NCBI GenBank assembly: GCA_041906305.1
Contig: JAYRJL010000001.1
Span: forward strand, 372,001 to 436,000
DNA from: SHVZ01 sp041906305
GTDB taxonomy: Bacteria; Pseudomonadota; Alphaproteobacteria; SHVZ01
DNA: 64,000 nucleotides
Reading direction: 5' to 3'
The translations under genes were made by a program, and so were the position numbers. The stretch's first letter is position 1, and each line of letters begins with the position of its first letter. Below, piece by piece: positions 53,745-62,708 of this stretch. Under the pieces are notes generated by a model, which ran no database searches, was not told the DNA's origin, and saw nothing but the letters and a program-made list of their open reading frames with translations.

Positions 53745-54601
53745 GACTTCCGCTCGCGGCGCAGCGGATCGAAGGCGAGCCGGACCCGGTCTCCGAGCAG
53801 CGAGAGACCCAGGGTCAGGAGCGAGAGCGCGATGACCGGAACCAGGGCCGCGGACGGCGCCTCCTCGATCGTCGTGATGCCGGTCGCGATCATGCGGCCC
53901 CAGGTCGGCGTCTCGGGCGAGACGCCGAGGCCGAGGAAGCTGAGCACCGATTCCAGCACGATGCAGCGCGGCACGATGATGGCGAGCTGGGTGATCAGGG
54001 CGCCGGCGATGTTGGGCAGCACATGGCGGAACGCTGCGCGGATCGGCCCGGCGCCGAAGGTCCGTGCCGCGGCGACGTAAGGCATCGCCGATTCCCGCTC
54101 GTAGGTCGCCCGCACCACGCGCGCGAAGATCGGCGCGAAGGAGATGCCGAGAGCGAGGATCACCGAGAAGGTCCCGGGCTCGAGCGCGACGACCATGGCG
54201 AGGGCGAAGAGGATGCCCGGCATCGCGCGGACAAGGTCGATCAGCGCGAAGGTTGCGAACTCGACGAAGCCGCCGGCGGCGACCGCGGCGAGGCCGAGCG
54301 CGCCGCCGGCCAGCAAGGCGACGAGGGCGGCGCTGACGCCGATGACGAGGCTGAGGCGGCAGCCGAGCAGCAGGCGCGAATAGACGTCCTGGCCGAGCTC
54401 GTCGGTGCCGAACCAGTGCTCCGGGGACGGCGCGGCCGCCATCGCGGCGAAGTCCTGGTCGTAGGGATCGTGCGTGTAGAGCCAGGGACCGACGAGGGCG
54501 ATGGCCAGCGCGACGGCGACGATGGCGATGCCGATGCGCGAGGCGAGAGACCCGCTGCCGCGCCGGGAGCGCGGCAGCGCCTCGATGGTGAACGCGGTCA
54601 C
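53741..54601 (-). CDS. ABC transporter permease, DppC/OppC family
   Basis: 286 residues from GTG 54599-54601 (overlaps the binding-protein stop as GTGA). N-terminal membrane segment, the HWFGTDELGQDVYSRLLLGCRLSL motif of OppC proteins, and EAA loop VAAARTFGAGPIRAAFRHVLPNI. Pairs with the DppB-type permease. Confidence 0.94.
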   Translation of the reverse strand: MTAFTIEALPRSRRGSGSLASRIGIAIVAVALAIALVGPWLYTHDPYDQDFAAMAAAPSPEHWFGTDELGQDVYSRLLLGCRLSLVIGVSAALVALLAGGALGLAAVAAGGFVEFATFALIDLVRAMPGILFALAMVVALEPGTFSVILALGISFAPIFARVVRATYERESAMPYVAAARTFGAGPIRAAFRHVLPNIAGALITQLAIIVPRCIVLESVLSFLGLGVSPETPTWGRMIATGITTIEEAPSAALVPVIALSLLTLGLSLLGDRVRLAFDPLRRERKS

Positions 54602-56142
54602 GCCTGGACCGAGACGTTGGCGATGCCGAAGTCCGGCCCGTGCAGGGCATAGGTGAATCCCGGCTCGAAGCCCTGGAGGTCGCGGCGGATGCCGTAGGCG
54701 CCGCGGGCATGCGCGATCGGCAGGAAGTAGTAGCGGTCGAGCACGCGCTGCATCGCCTGGTCGTAGGCGGCCTTGCGCTTCGCACCGTCGATGGCGGCGG
54801 TGGCGGTGCGGATCATGGTGTCGAGCTCGGGATCCTGGATGCCGCCCCAGAGACCGGGGTTCGGCCCGTCGCTCATCAGGCGCACGTAGCGCAGGTAGAC
54901 GTCGGCGCGCGGGCCGGAAGAGCCCGGGAACAGGTCCCAGTCGTAGGCGGACAGGGCCTTCTGGTAGCCGAGATCGTCGTAGGCGCGGTTCTCGATCTTG
55001 AATCCGAGCTGGCGGAGCATCTGCAGCGACGGGGCGTTGAAGCGCTCGGACTCGGCGGAGACCACGTTCAGGGTGACCTTGGACGGATCGACGCCTTCGT
55101 CGGCGAGCAGCTTCCTGGCGCGGGCGAGATCGGCCTTCTTGTGCGGATCGGCGGCGTGCATCGCCTCGTCGAAATAGAAGTTGCCGGGTGCCACCATCTG
55201 GTTGGTGACGACCGCGACGTTGCCGCCGAAGACCTTGGCCAGCGCCGGCTTGTCCATGGCGAAGGCGATCGCCTGGCGGACCTTGACGTTGTCGAAGGGT
55301 GCGCGGGGCTTGCGGTTGTTGAAGGACCAGAAGGCCCAGCCGGTGTCGTGGCGGTAGACGACGCGGGTCTTCGGATCGCGATCGACGGTCTCGACCTTGT
55401 TCTGCTCGATGCTGGCGATGTGGAAGTCGCCGGCGCGGAGCGCGAGGCTCGCATCGGCGAGGTCGGTGAGGTCGAACTGGACCGCGGCGACCCTTGGCTT
55501 GCCCGGCATCCAGTAGTCGGCGAAGGCCGGCGCGAACAGCTTCACCTGTGGCTGCCAGGTCTCGAAGACGAACGGGCCGGTGCAGATCGGCCTGGTGATC
55601 GTCTCGTTCCAGCCCGGGGATTCCGGCGCGACGACCCACATCTCGGCCATCAGGTTGATCAGCGGGGAGAAGGGCTGCTGCAGGCGGAGGACGAGCGTGC
55701 GGTCGTCGGGCGTGTCCAGCGTCTCTACGGTCTTGAAGGTGCTGGTGAGCCAGCCGCCCTTCACCTTGTCGCGGATGCGTTCGATGTTGGCGGCGATGTC
55801 CTTCGAGGTCATGACCCGGCCGTTGTGGAACTTCACGTTGGCCCTAAGCGTGAAGCGATAGGTGCGGCCGTCCTCGGAGATATCCCAGCGCTCGGCGAGG
55901 AAGGGGGTAGCGGTGCCGTCCTTGCCGATGCCGACCAGCGTCTCGGCGATGACCTGTGGCACGCCGATCGAGCCGGTGTGGCGATGGAAGTCGGAGACGT
56001 CGAGGCCGATGGTGCTGATCCTGAGCACGCCCTGCCCGACCGCGGCGTGGGCGCGCGGGATCGACCAGGCGCCGGCGGCGAGGGCGCTGCCGGCGACGCC
56101 GGTCAGGAACGATCGGCGGTCGGAAAGATAGGGCGTACGCAT
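54598..56142 (-). CDS. ABC transporter substrate-binding protein, SBP_bac_5 family
   Basis: 514 residues from ATG 56140-56142 with AGGAGA upstream; the longer frame has no signal. Twin-arginine-like export signal (DRRSFLTGVAGSALAAGAWS). Family features: ETLVGIGKDGTATPFLAERWDISEDGRTYRFTLRANVKFHNG and DNVKVRQAIAFAMDK. Class transports peptides, nickel, or sugars/opines. Encoded after a phosphodiesterase, so the ligand may be a phosphorus-containing or dephosphorylated molecule. Confidence 0.93.
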   Translation of the reverse strand: MRTPYLSDRRSFLTGVAGSALAAGAWSIPRAHAAVGQGVLRISTIGLDVSDFHRHTGSIGVPQVIAETLVGIGKDGTATPFLAERWDISEDGRTYRFTLRANVKFHNGRVMTSKDIAANIERIRDKVKGGWLTSTFKTVETLDTPDDRTLVLRLQQPFSPLINLMAEMWVVAPESPGWNETITRPICTGPFVFETWQPQVKLFAPAFADYWMPGKPRVAAVQFDLTDLADASLALRAGDFHIASIEQNKVETVDRDPKTRVVYRHDTGWAFWSFNNRKPRAPFDNVKVRQAIAFAMDKPALAKVFGGNVAVVTNQMVAPGNFYFDEAMHAADPHKKADLARARKLLADEGVDPSKVTLNVVSAESERFNAPSLQMLRQLGFKIENRAYDDLGYQKALSAYDWDLFPGSSGPRADVYLRYVRLMSDGPNPGLWGGIQDPELDTMIRTATAAIDGAKRKAAYDQAMQRVLDRYYFLPIAHARGAYGIRRDLQGFEPGFTYALHGPDFGIANVSVQA

Positions 56143-56155
56143 GGACGTCTCCTGA

Positions 56156-57415
56156 TCAGGCGAGGGGAAGCGGATGTCCGTCGAGGCCGGAACCGGCAAG
56201 CCGGAGATGGCCGAGAATCGTCGGGGCGATGTCGAGGATCGAGGTCCCGGCGAGGATGTCGCCGGCCTGGGCGACGCCGGTGCCGTAGGCGAGCAGGAAC
56301 GGATGCTGCTCCCATTGGCCGAGGCCGCCGTGGGATCCGAATCCGTTCTTGGTGCGGCCGTCGCTGGAGGCGGCGACCATCAGGCTGTGCCCGGGAACGC
56401 CGTAGGCGTTGGTCGCGGCACCGCGCCGGAGAGTGAAGGCCCCGGCGAGCCGGTTGTCGGGCGCCATGCCGATGCGGGAAAGCTCGTCGCCGGGAACGAC
56501 GTCGCCGATCCAGTCCTGGCGGCTGAGAAAGTCGAGGATGCGCGCGGGCCGGTCGCCGAGATCGGGCGCGCAATAGACCAGGCCGCTGAATCCCTGCGGG
56601 GCGATCACCACGTCGGTCGACTCGAGGCTGGCTTTGAGGCCCGCTTCGACCAGGCGGGCATCGGCCCGGATCGTCTCGCCGACGGTCTCTTGGCCGTGGT
56701 CGGACCCGACCAGCATCAGGATCTCGTCACCCTCGGCGATCAGCGCGTCGACGGTGGCGCGGACGAGCCCGACGCAGGCATCCGCATCCTTGACCGCCTG
56801 GAGATGGGCCGGCGAGCCGAGCTGGCTCGCATGCATCGTGTGGTCGGGCTCGCACAGCCAGAGCACGGCGATGGCCGGCCGCCGCTCGCGCAGGACCTCG
56901 CGGCAGAAGCGCTCGGTCATGGCGCGGTCGCCGACGGCGTCATGGGAGACCGTCAGCGGGTCGGTGACCGCGCTCTCGCCGGGCCCGTAGCAGCCGTCGC
57001 GGTGATAGACGTGCCCGTGGCCGTCGGGATCCTGGAAGAAGGCCGCGCCCGGCGACACGTTCGAGAAGGCGATCTGGCCGCCATGTCCGGCGACGCGCTC
57101 GGCGAGGGTCGGCACGCGCAAGGTGCTTCCCGTCGCGCGCCGCATGCGGCTGCGGAAGTCCGGATGGCCGACGTCGCGCAGCACGAGCCCTTCGCCCTCG
57201 TCGAGGGCCATGGTGTTCCCATGCAGGCCGTGCTTCGCCGGCCGGCAACCGGTGGCGATGCAGGCGGAGGCGACGCGCGTGACCGAGGGGAAGACGCTCG
57301 CATGCCGGGCGAAGTAGCGTCCCCGCGCTCCGAGCGCGCAGATGTTCGGCGTCAGCTCAGGGGAAACGAAATCGGCACGATGGCCGTCGCAAACCACCAA
57401 TACGGCCCGGCGCAT
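56156..57415 (-). CDS. Alkaline-phosphatase superfamily phosphodiesterase (NPP-like)
   Basis: 419 residues. Metal and nucleophile pattern of nucleotide pyrophosphatase/phosphodiesterases: D10 (VVCDGHRADF), T46 in FPSVTRVAS as nucleophile, HGLHGN (64-69 region), D191/H195 in CEPDHTMH, D239/H240 in GSDHGQ, and a final His in GSHGGLGQWEQH. No clear signal peptide, suggesting a cytosolic enzyme acting after import. First gene of the ABC operon (14 bp before the binding protein). Confidence 0.88.
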   Translation of the reverse strand: MRRAVLVVCDGHRADFVSPELTPNICALGARGRYFARHASVFPSVTRVASACIATGCRPAKHGLHGNTMALDEGEGLVLRDVGHPDFRSRMRRATGSTLRVPTLAERVAGHGGQIAFSNVSPGAAFFQDPDGHGHVYHRDGCYGPGESAVTDPLTVSHDAVGDRAMTERFCREVLRERRPAIAVLWLCEPDHTMHASQLGSPAHLQAVKDADACVGLVRATVDALIAEGDEILMLVGSDHGQETVGETIRADARLVEAGLKASLESTDVVIAPQGFSGLVYCAPDLGDRPARILDFLSRQDWIGDVVPGDELSRIGMAPDNRLAGAFTLRRGAATNAYGVPGHSLMVAASSDGRTKNGFGSHGGLGQWEQHPFLLAYGTGVAQAGDILAGTSILDIAPTILGHLRLAGSGLDGHPLPLA

Positions 57416-57511
57416 GCTGTCCTCGGAATTGCGAAGGACGGCATCCTAGGAAGCCTTTCGAACACTTGGATGACGCTTAGATGTCACTTTGCTGACGGCG
57501 CCGCCGCGCCG

Positions 57512-58387
57512 TCAGCCCTTCGGCGCGATCTTGTCCTGGGTCCTGGTCTCGAAGTCGCTGGCGTCGTGGCGCTCGTGGAGCTGGCTCGACGGCTCGCCGG
57601 AGAGCCGGTTGACCATGCGGCCGCGCTGCACGGTCTTGCGTTCCAGCAGCATGTCGGCCCAGCGGTTGACGTGCCTGTAGTCGGCGACGCTCAGGAACTC
57701 GGCGGCGTTGTAGAGCCAGCCCTTCACCAGCCCGCCGTACCAGGGGAAGATCGCCATGTCGGCGATCGTGTAGTCGGGGCCGGCGATGAACTTGCTTTCG
57801 GCGAGCCTGCGGTCGAGCACGTCGAGCTGACGCTTGGTCTCCATCGCGAAGCGGTCGATCGCGTATTCGATCTTCGACGGCGCATAGGCGTAGAAATGGC
57901 CGAAGCCGCCGCCGAGATAGGGCGCCGAGCCCATCTGCCAGAACAGCCACGACAGGCATTCGGCGCGCGCCGCCGGGTCGGTCGGCAGGAAGGCGCCGAA
58001 CTTCTCGGCGAGGTAGACGAGGATCGCGCCCGACTCGAAGACGCGGATCGGCTTCGGGCCGCTCCGGTCCATCAGCGCCGGGATCTTCGAGTTCGGATTG
58101 ACCTCGACGAAGCCCGAGCCGAACTGCATGCCGTCGCCGATCTTGATCAGCCAGGCGTCGTACTCGGCCCCCTTGTGGCCGAGCGCCAGCAGCTCCTCCA
58201 GCATGATCGTCACCTTCACGCCGTTCGGCGTGCCGAGCGAGTAGAGCTGGAGCGGATGCTTGCCGACCGGCAGCTCCTTGTCGTGGGTCGGGCCCGCGAT
58301 CGGCCGGTTGATCGAGGCGAAGCGGCCACCGCTCTCCTTGTTCCAGGTCCAGACCTTCGGCGGCGTGTAGGCGGATGAATCGGCCAT
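57512..58387 (-). CDS. yghU: Glutathione-dependent disulfide-bond oxidoreductase (GST family, YghU-like)
   Basis: 291 residues, the length and extended N-terminus of Nu-class YghU: YTPPKVWTWNKESGGRFASINRPIAGPTHDKELPVGKHPLQLYSLGTPNGVKVTIMLEE, where T/N near 50-52 bind glutathione, then NPNSKIPALMD and ESGAILVYLAEKFG. Reduces disulfides of small molecules with GSH; binds two GSH per site in E. coli. One bp after the MFS gene, so cotranscribed. Confidence 0.93.
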   Translation of the reverse strand: MADSSAYTPPKVWTWNKESGGRFASINRPIAGPTHDKELPVGKHPLQLYSLGTPNGVKVTIMLEELLALGHKGAEYDAWLIKIGDGMQFGSGFVEVNPNSKIPALMDRSGPKPIRVFESGAILVYLAEKFGAFLPTDPAARAECLSWLFWQMGSAPYLGGGFGHFYAYAPSKIEYAIDRFAMETKRQLDVLDRRLAESKFIAGPDYTIADMAIFPWYGGLVKGWLYNAAEFLSVADYRHVNRWADMLLERKTVQRGRMVNRLSGEPSSQLHERHDASDFETRTQDKIAPKG

Positions 58388-58388
58388 G

Positions 58389-59591
58389 TCAGTCTCCTGC
58401 GAGCGCGGGGCGACGGGTGCGGACGCTGATCACCGTCAGGATCGAGGCGAGGTTGAGCGCGGCGACCAGCCAGAAGATGGCATTCGCCTGGCCGTGGTCG
58501 AGCAGGCTTCCATAGAACAGCGGCGCGATCACGCCGCCGACGTTGAAGCCGGAGGTGACGAAGCCGAACACCTTGCCCATCGATCCGGGCGGCGTCACCG
58601 CGCGCACCATCATGTCGCGGCTCGGCTGGATGACGCCGTTCATGAGGCCGGTCGCGGCCATCACGGCGATGTAGCCGACGCTGCCGAGGTCGACCGTCGC
58701 CACCAGCGCGAAGGCGGCGGCGGTCGCGACCAGGCAGACCGAGGCGACTGTGCCGTGCCGCTCGGTGCGGTCGGCGATCCAGCCGCCGACGAGAACACCG
58801 CCGGCGCCGGCGAAGAGATAGACCGAAAGCCCGGTGGTCGCCGCCCAGAACGGCGTGCCGTAGGCCATGTCGAGCGCCGCGACCGAGAAGCTGTTGAGGC
58901 CCGATCCGGCGCAGGCGAGCACGGTGAAGAACAGGAAGGCGAGCCAGATCGCCGGCGAACGCAGGAGGTCGCCGGTGCCGCCGGCATTCTTCCTGGTGTC
59001 GGCAGGCGCGGCATCGGCCAGCGTGTCGCGCTGCCACAGCAGCACCGCGGCCGAGATCAATCCGGCGGCCCCCGTCGCGATCAGCGCGCCGCGCCATCCC
59101 AGCGGGCCGGAGAGCAGCGCCATTGCCATCGGCGCCGCGGCGAAGCCTAAGAACCCGGCGAAGGTGTGGATCGAGAAGGCGCGGCCGATGCGGCGCTTGT
59201 CGATCGAGGCATTCAGGATCGAGTAGTCGGCCGGGTGATAGACCGAGTTGGCGATGCCGGAGATCGCCATCAGCACCAGCGTCATCACGTAGCCCGAGGA
59301 GAAGCCGATCGCGCCCATGGCGGCCGCGTGCAGCGCCAATCCCAGGATCAGCACCTGCTTGCCGCCGATGCGGTCGACCAGGAAGCCCATCGGCGTCTGC
59401 AGCACGCCGGTGCCGATGTTCATCGACGCCATCAGCAATCCCAGCGCCACGTAGGAGACGCCGTAGGTCTCCTTCAGCACCGGGAAAAGCGGCGGCAGCG
59501 CCAGCACGTAGAAGTGGCTGAAGAAGTGGGCGACGCTGACCAGCCCGATGACACGGGCGTCGTTACGCACATCCGCGGTGATCGCGACCAT
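58389..59591 (-). CDS. MFS transporter
   Basis: 400 residues from ATG 59589-59591, about twelve membrane segments. MFS motifs GFLVDRIGGKQVLILGLAL (loop 2-3, D-R-x-G) and VGGWIADRTERHGT (loop 8-9); YHPADYSILNASID resembles the fosmidomycin-resistance/Fsr-like group. Substrate unknown. Leads into the YghU gene. Divergent from the amidase gene with 90 bp between. Confidence 0.93.
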   Translation of the reverse strand: MVAITADVRNDARVIGLVSVAHFFSHFYVLALPPLFPVLKETYGVSYVALGLLMASMNIGTGVLQTPMGFLVDRIGGKQVLILGLALHAAAMGAIGFSSGYVMTLVLMAISGIANSVYHPADYSILNASIDKRRIGRAFSIHTFAGFLGFAAAPMAMALLSGPLGWRGALIATGAAGLISAAVLLWQRDTLADAAPADTRKNAGGTGDLLRSPAIWLAFLFFTVLACAGSGLNSFSVAALDMAYGTPFWAATTGLSVYLFAGAGGVLVGGWIADRTERHGTVASVCLVATAAAFALVATVDLGSVGYIAVMAATGLMNGVIQPSRDMMVRAVTPPGSMGKVFGFVTSGFNVGGVIAPLFYGSLLDHGQANAIFWLVAALNLASILTVISVRTRRPALAGD

Positions 59592-59681
59592 GACATTCCC
59601 GGGGAGGAAGGGAAGGCCGCATGCTAGCATGACCGCCGCATTGCCGGACCAGACCTTCTCGCCTTCCAGGGGAAATCTCAG

Positions 59682-61025
59682 ATGAAGCCGATCCTCGAAC
59701 TCGCCGCGGACCTCGCCGCGGGGCGGACGACCTCGCGGGCGTTGGTGGACGAGGCGCTGGGCCGCATCGACGACAAGGCAGGCGAAGGCGGGCGCGCCTT
59801 CATCAAGGTCTGGCATGCCCGCGCCCGCGCCGAGGCCGACTGCTGGGATAGCGTGCGCAAGCACGCCAAGGTGACCTCGCCGCTGGCAGGATTGCCTATC
59901 GGCGTGAAGGACCTGTTCGACATCGCCGGCGAGCCGACGCCCGCCGGCTCGGTCGCGCTCAAGGACGCGGCGCCGGCGAAGGAGGACGCGCCGATCGTCC
60001 GCCGGCTCCGGGCCGCCGGCGCCGTGCTCGTCGGCCGCACCAACATGACCGAGTTCGCCTATTCCGGCATCGGCATCAACCCGCATTACGGCACGCCCAG
60101 GAATCCGTGGGACAGGAAGCGCGGACGCATCCCCGGCGGCTCGTCCGCCGGCGCCGCGGTCTCGGTCACCGACGGCATGTGCGCGGGCTCGATCGGCTCG
60201 GATACCGGCGGCTCGGTCCGCATCCCGGCCTCGCTCTGCGGCATCGCCGGCTTCAAGCCGACCGCCCGCCGGATCCCGCTGACCGGCGCCTTCCCGCTGT
60301 CGTTCAGCCAGGACTCGATCGGGCCGCTGGCGAACACGCTCTCCTGCTGCGCGATCCTGGATGCGGTGATGGCCGACGATCCGGTGGTCGTGCCGCCCGC
60401 GCTCCCGGTGAAGGGCATGCGCCTCGGCGTGATCAGGACGCTGGTGCAGGACGGGCTCGATGCGACCGTGTCGGCCGCCTGGCAGCGTACGCTGTCGAAG
60501 CTGTCGGCCGCCGGCGCGATGCTGGTCGACGTCGACATGCCGGACCTGCCCGAGATCCCCAAGATCAACGCCAAGGGCGGCTTCTCCGCGGCCGAGGCCT
60601 TCTCGCATCACCGCGAGACGATCGCGACGAAGGGCGACCAGTTCGATCCGCTGGTGCTGCTCAGGATCAGGAAGGGCGGCGAGATGCTGGCCGCCGACTA
60701 CATCGACGTCATGCATGCGCGCCAGCGCCTGATCGCGAACGCCGCGGCGATCACGCTGCCCTTTGATGCGATGATCTGCCCGACCACGCCGATCGTGGCG
60801 CCCGCGCTCGACGAGGTCGCGACGCCCGAGACCTTCCTGCAGAAGAACGCGATGGTGCTGCGCAACACCTCGCTGTTCAATTTCCTCGACCGCTCGTCGC
60901 TCACCTTGCCGATCCACAATGCGGGCGAAGGCCCGGTCGGCCTCATGCTGGTCGGCGAGAACATGGGCGACCGCCACCTGATGTCCGTCGGCCTCGGCAT
61001 CGAGGCACTGCTGGGGAAGAGGTAA
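59682..61025 (+). CDS. Amidase signature family hydrolase
   Basis: 447 residues. Ser-cisSer-Lys triad: K76 (GLPIGVKDLFDIAG), Ser154/155 (IPGGSSAGAA), nucleophile S178 (GSDTGGSVRIPA). No signal peptide. Similar to GatA-like and aryl/peptide amidases but GatA partners are absent, so a stand-alone amidohydrolase of unknown substrate. Followed 13 bp later by a PIN gene. Confidence 0.93.
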   Translation: MKPILELAADLAAGRTTSRALVDEALGRIDDKAGEGGRAFIKVWHARARAEADCWDSVRKHAKVTSPLAGLPIGVKDLFDIAGEPTPAGSVALKDAAPAKEDAPIVRRLRAAGAVLVGRTNMTEFAYSGIGINPHYGTPRNPWDRKRGRIPGGSSAGAAVSVTDGMCAGSIGSDTGGSVRIPASLCGIAGFKPTARRIPLTGAFPLSFSQDSIGPLANTLSCCAILDAVMADDPVVVPPALPVKGMRLGVIRTLVQDGLDATVSAAWQRTLSKLSAAGAMLVDVDMPDLPEIPKINAKGGFSAAEAFSHHRETIATKGDQFDPLVLLRIRKGGEMLAADYIDVMHARQRLIANAAAITLPFDAMICPTTPIVAPALDEVATPETFLQKNAMVLRNTSLFNFLDRSSLTLPIHNAGEGPVGLMLVGENMGDRHLMSVGLGIEALLGKR

Positions 61026-61038
61026 CCGCCGAGGCGCC

Positions 61039-61440
61039 ATGCCCAAGCGCCTGATGCTGGATACCAACGTCTACGACCTGATCGTTGCCCGGCGCGGCTT
61101 TGTCGAGCGGGTGAACGCGGCGGTCGAGGCGGGCACGATCGAGATCCTGCGAACGCGGGTGCAGGAAGAGGAGATCGCCCGCATACCGGATCCGGGCAGG
61201 CGCGCTGCGATGCGCCAGGTGCGCGGCCGCACGATCGCGGTGAGCGACGCGCCCTGGGCCGGCATGCCGAAAGGTCGCGCGCCGTCGGAGGACGCGTTGA
61301 TCGTGGCGACCGCGGAAGAGAGCGCCGACGTGCTGGTGACCGAGGACAAGGATTTAGCCAGGCGCGCGAAGGAAGGCGGGCGGCTCGAAGTCTGGAGGTT
61401 TCAGGAACTGGTCGCGTTCGTCGAGGCGTTGACGATCTAG
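61039..61440 (+). CDS. PIN domain protein (VapC-like nuclease, no antitoxin visible)
   Basis: 133 residues. PIN acidic residues: D8 (RLMLDTNVYDLIV), E about 45 (QEEEIARI), D about 86 (SEDALIVATA) and D about 101 (LVTEDKDLA). Metal-dependent RNase fold. No antitoxin gene: only 13 bp separate it from the amidase upstream, and REP elements follow. Perhaps an orphan, or regulated in trans. Confidence 0.82.
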   Translation: MPKRLMLDTNVYDLIVARRGFVERVNAAVEAGTIEILRTRVQEEEIARIPDPGRRAAMRQVRGRTIAVSDAPWAGMPKGRAPSEDALIVATAEESADVLVTEDKDLARRAKEGGRLEVWRFQELVAFVEALTI

Positions 61441-61444
61441 CTGA

Positions 61445-61612
61445 CCTCGCTTCGCTCGGCCCCCACCATAGCGCGACGACGCTTCCGGCGTCGCGCGTAC
61501 CTCCCCCGCGTACGACGCGGGAGAGGGGACTCGATGTTCGACCGGCGCCACCTCGTGCCCCCTCTCCCGCGAAGCGGGGGAGGGACGGGGTGGGGGCCGA
61601 GCGACAGCGAGG
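61445..61612. repeat. REP-like palindrome pair with inserted hairpin
   Basis: Two family units facing outward: CCTCGCTTCGCTCGGCCCCC...ACCTCCCCCGCGTACGACGC and CCCCCTCTCCCGCGAAGCGG...GGGGGAGGGACGGGG with GCCGAGCGACAGCGAGG. An extra GCGCGACGACGC/GGCGTCGCGCG hairpin sits at about 61471-61498. Followed by TTTTT, so may also act as a terminator between the convergent PIN and WD40 genes. Confidence 0.85.
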
Positions 61613-61625
61613 TTTTTGCGGCGTC

Positions 61626-62633
61626 TTAAGCCGGCGGCAGGTCGACCGGCATCACCGTCATGTGGCCGGCGTCGTCGCCGGCGGCGATGAACTTGCCGTC
61701 GGGCGACCAGGCGAGCGCGGTGACCTCGGACTTGGTCGCCTCCAGCGCCAGCGCCATGCGCCGCCAGGAGATGCGGCCGATGGTGACCTCGCCGGTGTCG
61801 TAGCCGGCGGCGACGCCGTCGCCCGCGGGATGGCAGGCGACGCGCGTGATCACCTGGGCGCCGCGGCCGCCGAACTCGATCGGCGGCTTGCCCGAGGGGC
61901 CGGATCCGGAGAACGGCCAGCAGATGATCTGGTCGGCGCCCGAGGTCGCGAGGAAGTAGGGCTTCGTCGACCAGGCGAGCGCCTTCACCTTGGTCGGATA
62001 TCCCGACATGCGGATGTCGCTCGCCGCCGGCAGGCGCCAGCCATGCAGGTCGTTCTCCTGCATCGAGGTCATCACGTAGCCGCCGTCCGGCGCCCAGCTG
62101 ACCGAGATGTGCGAGCCCTTCCACGGCAGCACCTTCGGCTTCGAATCCGCCGAGTTGACCCACCACAGGCTGACGCCGCCGTAATGCGCGACCGCGAGCC
62201 GCTTGCCCTTGGGATCGAAGGCGAGGCCGGCGACGGTCGAGGGATGCGCGCGCGCCGGCCCGAAGCCCTTGGCGTCGCCGACATAGGCCTCCTTGCCGGC
62301 GCCATAGACGCGGAGTCCCGCGGGCGAGCTCGCCACCTGCTCGATCCACTTGCCCTGGTGCTTCGCCAGCTCGGCGATCGTGCCGTCGGCATCGAGGCGG
62401 ACGAGGCGACCGTCATCGAGGCCGGCGAGCCAGCCGGCATCGTCCATGTCCTGGACCAGCGCCAGCACGGTGCCGAACTCGGTCAGCGTTATCTCTGTCG
62501 CCGCACCGCTATCGAGCGCCACGATCCGCGCCGTGCCGTCGCCGAGCCCGAAGCAGAGATGCGAGGCGCGCCGGTTGAACACGGCCGCGACGACGGAGGC
62601 GTCGGCGGTGAGGGTGATGGGAGTTTGGGTCAT
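61626..62633 (-). CDS. WD40-repeat-like beta-propeller protein
   Basis: 335 residues; repeated W-D/D-G blades (ASSPAGLRVYGAGKEAYVGD, GLAFDPKGKRLAVAHYGGVSLWWV, VSWAPDGGYVMTSMQENDLHGW, ALAWSPDGKFIAAGDDAGHM). No signal peptide, so cytosolic. Downstream of the COG0523 GTPase on the same strand, a pairing seen in several alphaproteobacteria near metal-uptake genes, but the role is unknown. Confidence 0.85.
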   Translation of the reverse strand: MTQTPITLTADASVVAAVFNRRASHLCFGLGDGTARIVALDSGAATEITLTEFGTVLALVQDMDDAGWLAGLDDGRLVRLDADGTIAELAKHQGKWIEQVASSPAGLRVYGAGKEAYVGDAKGFGPARAHPSTVAGLAFDPKGKRLAVAHYGGVSLWWVNSADSKPKVLPWKGSHISVSWAPDGGYVMTSMQENDLHGWRLPAASDIRMSGYPTKVKALAWSTKPYFLATSGADQIICWPFSGSGPSGKPPIEFGGRGAQVITRVACHPAGDGVAAGYDTGEVTIGRISWRRMALALEATKSEVTALAWSPDGKFIAAGDDAGHMTVMPVDLPPA

Positions 62634-62652
62634 TGAAGCGAAGCGCTTTCGG

Positions 62653-62683
62653 AACCCTCCCTCGCGTCGTACGCGGGGGAGGG
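62653..62683. repeat. Single REP-like unit
   Basis: AACCCTCCCTCGCGTCGTAC then GCGGGGGAGGG, the fourth copy of the family. Lies between the COG0523 GTPase and the WD40 gene (62634-62708), i.e. inside a probable operon. Confidence 0.8.
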
Positions 62684-62708
62684 AGCTCGATGGTGGGCTC
62701 GGGTCAAC

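Noticed and set aside
58389..61067. 892-codon minus-strand frame upstream of the MFS gene
   Set aside because: The extension beyond 59591 is the antisense of the amidase gene (His/Asp/Arg-rich shadow), not an MFS fusion.
61039..61440. Classical VapBC toxin-antitoxin module
   Set aside because: No antitoxin frame with a ribosome site is present on either side.
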